From the NCBI GenBank assembly GCA_039654915.1, contig CM077600.1:78455992-78519991 (forward strand): 64,000 nucleotides of DNA. The letters run 5' to 3'. Both the position numbers and the translations under genes were made by a program. The stretch comes from Aquilaria yunnanensis. Its lineage: Eukaryota > Streptophyta > Magnoliopsida > Malvales > Thymelaeaceae. Under the pieces are notes generated by a model. The model searched no databases. It was given only the letters and a program-made list of their open reading frames with translations, and was not told where the DNA came from. Position 1 is the first letter of the stretch. Each line of letters begins with the position of its first letter. Positions 57,247 to 64,000 of this stretch are shown in pieces.

Positions 57247-58620
57247 TTCGACAGCTTTCAAATCAAAAATGTGCCTCGGCGGCATAACGCCGAGGCAGAC
57301 TACTTGGCGAAGTAAAAAACGCATACCAAGGTACTAAATCGCCCGAGCATCGAAGTACTAAACATAGTGGCTTCAGAAAAAGGCTGGAAGAACTCGATCA
57401 AAAGGTACCTCGCAACCAATGCCCTTCCCGAAGATCCAAAGGATGCGGCAAAAGTCCGAAGGCGTGCCGGAAGATACTTCCTGATAGGAGAAGAGTTATA
57501 CCGGCAGGGATACGCCAATCCGTTACAGAGGTGTGTTGATGAAGAGGACACTGAAATGATCCTCAAAGAGGTCCACGAAAGCACTTGTGGCTCACACATC
57601 GGAACAGACTCCCTTGCCGCAGTAGTACTTCACCAAGGATATTTTTGGCCCACCTTAAGAGAGGATGCCCGGCAGTTCGTCCGAAAATGTGACAACTGCC
57701 AAAGACATGCTAAAATCCAGAGGGTACCCTCGGAGATGGTGACCTCAGCTGACTATCCCTGGCCCTTCGCAGTTTGGGGCATAGACCTCATCGGGCCACT
57801 CCTAACAGCACCTGGAGGTGTAAAGTTTTGCGTAGTCACAGTTGACTACTTCTCTAAGTGGGTCGAGGCAGAACCATTAACAACCATCTTGGCCAAAGAA
57901 GTGCAAAAGTTTGTATGGAAAAACATTGTATGTAGATTTGGCATACCGAGGATGCTGGTAGCCGACAACGGATCCCAGTTTACAGATAGAGGGTTCCAGA
58001 ACTTTGTCAACGACCTCGAAATAAAGATGCACTTCGCCCCAGTAGCCCATCCTCAAAGCAATGGCCAAGTAGAGGTATCTAATAGGACAATAAAAGATGG
58101 TCTGAAAAAGAGGCTAGGGGAAGCAAAGGGAAAGTGGCCAGGAGAACTCCAAAGTGTATTGTGGAGCTACCGAACGACACCCCGAAGAGCCACGGGGGAA
58201 ACACCTTTTTCACTCATTTTCGGAACAGAGGCCATCATCCCGATAGAGATAATACGACCCTCGGTGTGGGTACAAGTGTTTGATGAAAGAGGAAATGATC
58301 TCGACCTAAGAACCAAGCTAGACCTCGTTAACGAACACAGAGAAATAGCCGAGCTGAGAAGAAAAGCTTTTCAGCAAAGAGTGGCCGCAGCTGCAAACCT
58401 GCGTGCTAGGATGAAAGGAATAAAAGAAGGAGACCTCGTTCTCCGAAGGGCTGAATTTGCACCATGAAAGCCATCCCACGGGGTATTTCGTGCGAACTGG
58501 GAAGGCCCTTACTTAGTTTTGGCCAAAGTACGAAAAGGGGTCTATAAGCTCGGCGATTCTGAAGGAGTAGAGTTGAAAAATACTTGGCATTCGGACGCCT
58601 TGAGAAAATACTATGCTTAG
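57247..58620 (+). pseudogene. integrase of element A
   Basis: After stops at 57244 and 57313, the frame 57367-58467 encodes the linker and integrase. The zinc-binding residues lie in VHESTCGSHIG and CDNC. The DDE core has WGIDLIGPLL, VADNGSQFTDRG and NGQVEVSNRTIKDGLKKR. The C-terminal part has [18 protein letters not shown] and KEGDLVLRRAEFAP. A TGA at 58465 replaces Arg. Similarity continues (WEGPYLVLAKVRKGVYKLGD) to a stop at 58618-58620 after LRKYYA. Catalytic residues are intact but the frame is interrupted. Confidence 0.88.
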
Positions 58621-58995
58621 GATTTCGGCAAAGAAAATTGTACTACACAAGTTAGCAAAATTCTCTCTGAGTACAAAAAATTGCCTTAAGCATAAATGGC
58701 GCAAATTTCTCAAAGGTGACCAGACAAGCGAAGGCGTCATCTTCCGAAGTCTCGTAAAAAGACTTGGACAAAATCCTTGAGTTTAAGCCCTCGAAAGGCT
58801 GAACTTCGTGAAACAGGTCATCATATTAAGCGCAGACGAATTTTTCTGAAGTCTATGGAGCGAACTAGTTCGAGACCTCACCAGAAAGACTTAGCCAAGT
58901 TTTCTTCATTGAAAATGAAACTGCTTACAAAAAAGGAGTGCCAAAAGAAGAAGACCAAAAAAGAAGAAGCAAAAGGCAAAGGACCCTAGACAAAA
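58621..58995. other. spacer between integrase and the antisense gene, element A
   Basis: No gene on either strand. The tandem array seen at this place in B is absent. The sequence is A-rich toward its right end (about 58920-58985), which on the minus strand would be the 3' untranslated region of the antisense gene. Confidence 0.6.
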
Positions 58996-61369
58996 CTAAG
59001 GATTCCCGGCATCCTGTGAACCGCCAGCTCCCGTGTTCTTCTCTACTATCTTCTGCGCAGGGAGAGAAGATGGCAGGTTCAGATGTTCAATTTTGCACCA
59101 GGACCACCGAGGCCCCTCGGGAATATTTAGGGCCTCCAGGAAAGAAAGGTCCAAATCAGGGAACCTTTGAAGAACCTGGTGACGAACAAGACAAAATCCG
59201 TCCTGAAAACCAACTTTGGTCATCTGGTCAGATTTGTCTTTCTCGACCCCAAGGTCTTCAAGGTCTTTTTTAAGCTTAGCAACCTCCTCCTTCAATGCCT
59301 TCATCTTCTTCTTCTTCGGCTCCTTCTTCAAGGCATCAACCTCGGCTTGAATCGCAGCCTTCTCAGCAAGCGCCTTTGTCAGGCGGTCTTCAGCCTCGGA
59401 TTTTTCTTTTTGGTACGCCTCATTTGCCGAGATCAGCTCCGCTATCTGGGAGCCGAGGTCAGAAATTTTCTGGGAGGAGTCGTTTGATAGTTTCTCTTTC
59501 TCTTTTAACTCCTCCAGAAGAGCGAAAACTTCCTTCTCTGCAGAATTGGCCAGCTCCAAATTCTTGATAGCTAGATCCGAACACATGGCCCTAGTTTTCT
59601 CTAAAGAACCTAAGACCTGAGTTCGGAATGCCGTCTGCCTCGCCACCCGAACTCTGAGAAAGCCGGCATATCCCAGTAGCTGTAAAATGGCAAAGGCAAG
59701 GTCACTAAAACAAAGAGAAAACCAAGCACTTAGCAAAAATTCCAAAAAAGGGAGCGCGAAGTTTACCTGGGCGGCGTGCTCGGAAAGCTTTACAGCAAGA
59801 GAGTCATCGCCCGGATAGGCCTCGGTGATGGCTCTAAAGGAGGCCTCAGTAAGGATCCCTTTAGAGATCTCTTTAGCCATTTGTGGGCAATCGTCAGAGT
59901 ACATGTTCATGTCCTCCGTGAATGTCCAAAAAGGCTCCTTTGGGACCTTCCCATTCGGGATCATGGCGTCCCGAAGGGCTCTCCTTTGGGCATGATCGGC
60001 CACCCAGCCCGGTGTGAGTAACTCCTCTACAATGAGACATGAAGCTGGATTAAGGCAGCTGGATGCCAACGAAGCCGAAAAAGGAAAAAGGCACCACAAA
60101 CCGAACCTGAAGGCACTTCGACCACGTCGTCCTCGGCAGCCGGAACCTCCTCGGCAGGGATCCCCTTGCCTTTGATTCTGCGCCATTCTTCAGTAGAAGG
60201 GGACTCCACCACGGCATCCAGAAGAGCCTGCGACGAAGTAGGGCTGCGAGGAGGAACCTCGGCAGTAACCTCGGGCTGAGGAATAACAAGAACTCCCGGC
60301 TCCTCGATAGCCTCCTCGGGAGTGGCCTTCCTCGCCCGTTTGGCCGTCGAAGGACCGGCCCCGGTTGTTTTATGCCTTCGGGAGACGGCTTTCTTCGTTG
60401 GATCACCCTTCTCGGCTTGGCCGGTGAAAAGGGCTTTGTAGAAGGCAGCCGTGTCCTTGCCCATTTCTGAGAAAGAAGGAAGACATCAATGTTACTGCAA
60501 AATGAAGTTATAACAAAGAGACTAGAAAATAACTCACGCTCAAAAAAGGTCTCGAAAGAAACTTCCTCCCGGAGGAGTTGCACAAGCCAGGAATCCTTCC
60601 CAGCAATGGCAGGAGCTGGCATCTCGGGGTCCGTCTCGTGCTCCTTTACCACCTTGAGCTCCCGAAGGATCTCCTCGGTCATCAACCTCCAGTTAATGGG
60701 GAAGGGGTAAAGAGAGCGTGAAGGGACCTCGGGACCCCAGTTAGAGACGGCTCGAATACGACGATCGAAATCCGCGAATATAGGAGCCAACTCTGGGGTC
60801 AGCAACATCTTCGGATCTACGATGTCGTCCTCCAGCCTTCCCTGAGCCCACTTGGTCGGAACATGCGACCAGGCCTCCTCCATCTTCAAAAAGAAAAACT
60901 TTTTTTTCCACCCTTGCCAGCTGTCCTTGGTGGCGAAGGTGAACATGTACTTTTTGCTCCCGGATCCCCGAGGTAGCATGAAGTAGAAGCCACCCTTCGG
61001 GACCACATAGAGCTTGTAGTACTGTATAAAAATAACGTAGTGGGGCTTTATTTTGAAAATGCCACACATATAGAGAAAGGCGTTGAAATAGCAGTACGAG
61101 TTCGGAGGTAGTTGATTTACGGCAATGCCATGAAATCTGCAAAACTCGCAAATCAACTCCGGATGGGGGTACCGAAGACCGGCTTTCAACTGAGCTCGAA
61201 AAACGGTAACCTCGTTGCTATGGTTTGAAAAGCTATAGTGGTCGGGACGTGGCAACCTCGTAACAGCGTACGAGCGAAGGAAAAATTTCTTCCTCCACCT
61301 TGCTAACTTTTTAGGAGTGGTGCAGCAAGGGTGGGACAAGAGAGGTTGCCAACTCTCAGGAATAGGCAT
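58996..61369 (-). CDS. antisense four-exon gene of element A (PF04195-like domain plus coiled coil), open
   Basis: Opposite to gag-pol. Exons: 61369-60538, 60466-60107, 60026-59767, 59679-58996, together 2136 bases, 711 residues plus stop, no internal stop. Introns of 71, 80 and 87 bases have GT...AG ends (GTGAGT...TCTCAG, GTTCGG...TTGTAG, GTAAAC...TTACAG) at the same codons as in B. Exon 1 starts MPIPESWQPLLSHPCC and has the plant 'putative gypsy-type transposase' block: GLRYPHPELICEFCRFHGI, NQLPPNSYCYFNAFLYMCGI. Exon 2 has KAVSRRHKTTGAGPSTAKRA, a likely nuclear signal. Exon 3 has KEPFWTFTEDMNMYSDDCPQ. Exon 4 is coiled coil, ending with DLDLSFLEALNIPEGPRWSW. Start is chosen because B and C align from here; the open frame runs further upstream by chance. 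Biochemical role unknown. Confidence 0.82.
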
Positions 61370-61603
61370 CTTGGGCTGAAAAGCAAGTTCAGAAAAAGGC
61401 AACAGTGAACTTTGGAAAAACTTTGAGAAGAACAAAAAAGTTCTGGAAATCAAAACCCACCAAAATGCTTGCCGAAATCTGTATGGAAAGACGCCGTCGT
61501 GAAAGGTGGTCGGAAAAAAGCTCAGGTGAAAGAACCGCCGCAAAAAGCAGAAAGAAAACCAGAGCAAAAGTAAAAGCAAAAAGAGAAAAAGTGATAGAGT
61601 GAG

Positions 61604-61747
61604 CATATATATAGGCCGAAGGAGGTAGGCGAACCGGCGTCTTAAGTGCTGGGCGAAGGCGAAACGTTGCCATAACTGCTCCTTCATGCCTAAAAAGGCG
61701 TGCTTGACATTACAGCACAATCCCTACGAATGACTGAGTGCCACGTG
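61604..61747 (-). promoter_or_regulatory. putative internal promoter of A's antisense gene
   Basis: On the minus strand: G-box CACGTG (61747-61742), a GTTATGGCAACGTTTCGC block (about 61675-61658) and a TATA box CTATATATATG (61613-61603), then about 235 bases to the start codon at 61369. Same order as in B and C. Confidence 0.62.
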
Positions 61748-62030
61748 TCAGCCATCGAGCCAAAAAGGGGACGCGCCTTCTGACACCTCTAAAAAACTGG
61801 GACGCGCCGCTCCAGACTGACACGCCTGGTCATGAGACGCGACACTGCACAGACCTGCAAAAGGAAAAAGGAAAGAAGTAAGTAGCCTCGAAGACACCAA
61901 AAGACAGGCTATTGCCGAACAGGCCATGTCTTCGGGCAAAAGGTGTACCTTCGGCACAGGTCTTACTCCCTAAAAACTCCCAAAGAGCATCCTCGGAAAG
62001 ACTACAAACCGAAGTCTCCACTTCAGCTTT

Positions 62031-62045
62031 CCAAAGGGGGGCATG
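62031..62045 (+). other. polypurine tract of element A
   Basis: CCAAAGGGGGGCATG directly before the 3' LTR. Nearly identical to the B tract. Confidence 0.85.
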
Positions 62046-62801
62046 TGATAGCCGAAGGGCTATCGCCTCTATCTGACCCGAACTCGGAGCGTCAGGGAAC
62101 GCGAGGAAGCTATTAGCCCCCCCGAGGTACTAAACAGATCGCCTTCATTAAAGGAGAATCAGCTATTGCAAGCCGAAGAAGATCTTCCCTAAGGCGGAAC
62201 CTGAATCAGGGAACTCCCCGAACTACGGGCATATTTCCCGCAGGGCATCGTCCGTACCAAAGGACGACCTCGGCCAGGGACTTCGGGAGTACGGCATGAG
62301 CATTTAATGAGCATTTAAGGAGCCTCTGACAGGAAACCCACACGCCGCCTGAAATGGCGACTTGACACACTGACGCTGTCCAAGTCCCATCTCAGCCACA
62401 AAACCAGAAGCCTGAAGACGGCTACCTGTTCCCTACGCCCAGAAAGGATCCAGCCGAACACGTGTCAGGATCTGAACGGGCCAGGCATTTCTATAAATAC
62501 TGGGAAAAAGGACTTGGCAAGGGAACGATCCCCTCTCCCTAATCAGCCCTCGCCCATAGCTGAAAATATATGCAGCTAGCTCTCGCACCTTTCTAGCGTG
62601 CCTACTTTATTCATTATCAGAGTACTGACTTGCGCGTCGAAGGCTCCTCCCCGGAAAACCATCCCGGGGACCTCCTAACCCTTTTTTCTGAGCTTTTCAT
62701 GTATTTTCCCACTTGGGGAATATCTCAGCAAGAGGTCCTTCCCCCCCGGAAGCTCCCTCGGAATTCACCATGTCACTGGACAGAGATGCCGGAGGGCATC
62801 A
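62046..62801 (+). repeat. 3' LTR of element A (756 bp)
   Basis: TGATAGCC...GGGCATCA, hairpin at 62047-62064, TATA box 62491-62499. It has an extra GAGCATTTAAT unit (about 62299-62318). The gag leader start is also present (ATG at 62770) but here reads on into the D2 flank. Confidence 0.95.
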
Positions 62802-62806
62802 CTTGG

Positions 62807-63288
62807 CTCAAGTCCAAGTTACAAGCAAAGATCCAGCAATCCATACCTAACAACAATGCTCTACTTGGTTTGCCTAGGTTCCAAGCAATTCAAGGTTCAT
62901 GGAAACAAAATAAGATCAATCAAGGAAAACCCATGCATCGAAAAGCCAAACAAATAAGAAAACACCATGGATTTCAAGTTACCTCTCGTGTAAAATAGGG
63001 CCCTATCTAGAAAACATGATTCCAAGCTTGAAAAGCACAAAACTTCCTTGAAACAAGCCATCCAAAGCTTATACACCCATGGAACCTTCAATTTTCACCA
63101 AGAACTCTTGAATTTCTGCAAGAATTAAGGTAGAAATCAAGTGGGAAGGGTTTAGCTCGGTTTGGAGAAGAAAAGAATGAATAGTCATAGCCAAGGCTCA
63201 CCTTTACCATGTTTATAACCCTTCAACCCAACATTCCCTCAAACTTTCTTTAAGTTGACAAAAAGAAACCCTCCACAAAATTGTAACT
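62807..63288 (-). repeat. 5' LTR of element D2, continued after element A
   Basis: Joins 52401 across the A insertion. It keeps the order of the D1 LTR near 9240-9680 (TCCAAG..., ATGAATAGTCATAGCCAAGG against ATGAATAGTAGCTGCCAATG, then TTATAACCCTTCAACCC against TTAGCCCTTCAAC). It ends at the insertion of element G, about 300 bases before its expected end. No gene. Confidence 0.7.
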
Positions 63289-64000
63289 TGATGCCATTCC
63301 GCATCTTCCTTGTGCAAAATGGTGAGCCTGGAGCAGGAACTTCCGGTGAGGGAACACCTGGATGAGGGGTCTCCGGTGGGAGGAGGGCTGCAAGGACTCA
63401 GAAAAGCAAGGGTTAGGAGCTCCCCGGAGTATTTTCTGGGGAAGGAGCCTCCAATGCCCAAGTCAGTACTTTGTGAGAGTAGAGAAAGGGAATAGTAAGC
63501 AGAGTATAGCAAGAATTCCCTGTTACCTCTTCGTGGTCCTTATGAAAGCACTGTGCAAGTATTTATAGGAGGGCGTAGGGAGAAGGCCGTTTGACATAGC
63601 CTACTGAGATGGTAACATGTGTTCCGCCCGATTTAGCCCATACCTCTGTAGAAGGCTCCTCCAGCTGGCCTTAGGCCGTTCTGAGCAAGGGTGCCGGCGG
63701 GGGTACTGTGACCGGGGTGCCCGTGTCAGGGGCATGTGCGAGGCTCTTGTGTCAGAGGCTCCTCAGCTATTTTGTCGCATGTTCACGTGGCCTTTCCAGA
63801 GGACCGAACTCCTTCAGAGTACAGAGCTCATTCGGGGAGGTGATGTCCTTTGGAGGGAGGTCCCTTGTTTGTACCAGGCACCTTCGGTTGGGCTCTCCCG
63901 AGGTCAGCTTTCGGTACCTGATGATGGCACTTCATGAGCGCGCTCCGAGGGTGTCCCAAAGAGTATCCGAAGGTGGTTTTGGACATGTGAGGTTGGCAGG
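63289..64000 (-). repeat. partial LTR of Tat-type element G, running off the window
   Basis: Begins TGATGCCATTCC, the reversed LTR end used by C (TGATGCC...). It continues with the shared block TTAGGAGCTCCCCGGAGT, GGAGCCTCCAATGCCCAAGT and a minus-strand TATA box CTATAAATA at 63568-63560. The leader ATG seen in other copies is ATT here (ILHKEDAEWHH). Only 712 bases are in the window. The bases before it, TAACT (63284-63288), would be the target-site duplication. Confidence 0.82.

Larger units (their letters stand above)
52402..62801 (+). mobile_element. Tat-lineage Gypsy retrotransposon A, inserted in the D2 LTR
   Basis: A full-length plus-strand element of 10,400 bp with LTRs of 746 and 756 bp and a perfect duplication CTTGG (52397-52401 and 62802-62806). 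Order is LTR, PBS, gag, protease, RT, RNase H, archaeal-type RNase H, integrase, spacer, antisense gene (minus strand, 61369-58996), polypurine tract, LTR. The LTRs look about 98% identical by eye, suggesting the youngest insertion here. Seven stop codons break gag-pol (54358, 54619, 56290, 56608, 57244, 57313, 58465), yet the antisense gene is open through all four exons. Confidence 0.95.

Noticed and set aside
61370..61720. N-terminal extension of A's antisense gene up to 61720
   Set aside because: The frame is open but covers the TATA box and 5' leader, and B and C show no similarity as protein there. The aligned start is MPIPESW at 61369.
52402..62801. Endogenous pararetrovirus as source of the RT
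   Set aside because: LTRs, target-site duplications and an integrase are present, and no movement or coat protein is seen. These are Gypsy retrotransposons.

Overview
The window is plant nuclear DNA made almost entirely of nested LTR retrotransposons. I found no intact host gene, tRNA, rRNA or CRISPR array. The plant origin rests on three things: Ty3/Gypsy elements of the Tat lineage (a second, archaeal-type RNase H after the first), a chromodomain Gypsy element of the Del/Tekay type, and primer-binding sites for plant tRNA-Asp-like and initiator tRNA-Met. I cannot name the species. The dense nesting suggests a large, repeat-rich angiosperm genome.

Layout, left to right. 1-949 is the 3' end of a plus-strand Tat element (H). 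955-9936 is non-coding sequence of a long-LTR family (D). It holds a 2.4 kb solo LTR (S1, 3286-5692, perfect target-site duplication TATAG) and one minus-strand D LTR (7205-9936). 9937-13960 is AT-rich, with a fossil hAT transposase C-terminus at 11395-11743. 14508-49983 is a minus-strand Tat element (C) expanded by four later insertions: Tat element B (15586-26523, TSD AGTGT), chromovirus E (29537-40410, TSD ATAGG), a 1.4 kb solo LTR inside E (33781-35194), and solo LTR S2 (40603-43256). 49984-63288 is a second D-family copy (D2). Its 5' LTR is interrupted by plus-strand Tat element A (52402-62801, TSD CTTGG) and by the LTR of another Tat element (G, 63289 to the window end).

Elements A, B and C share one design. 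The order is LTR, a tRNA-Asp-like PBS, gag, protease, RT, RNase H, archaeal-type RNase H and integrase. Then, on the opposite strand between integrase and the 3' LTR, comes a separate four-exon gene with its own TATA/G-box promoter. Its predicted product has a plant 'putative gypsy-type transposase' (PF04195-like) N-terminal domain, a basic nuclear-localisation-like stretch, a conserved middle segment and a long C-terminal coiled coil. In A all four exons join into an open 711-residue frame, while the gag-pol of the same copy carries seven stop codons. This antisense, intron-bearing gene and its conserved promoter are the most interesting content of the window.

Other notable structure: a gag start codon inside the LTR whose frame runs through the primer-binding site; a terminal hairpin at the LTR edge whose loop varies while its stem is kept; arrays of a CpG-rich 16-18 bp palindrome in the solo LTRs; tandem repeats beside the antisense gene; and a non-coding, LARD-like family (D). 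All gag-pol frames are broken, mostly by C-to-T or G-to-A changes. Coordinates of LTR edges come from reading TG...CA ends, target-site duplications and alignment by eye.
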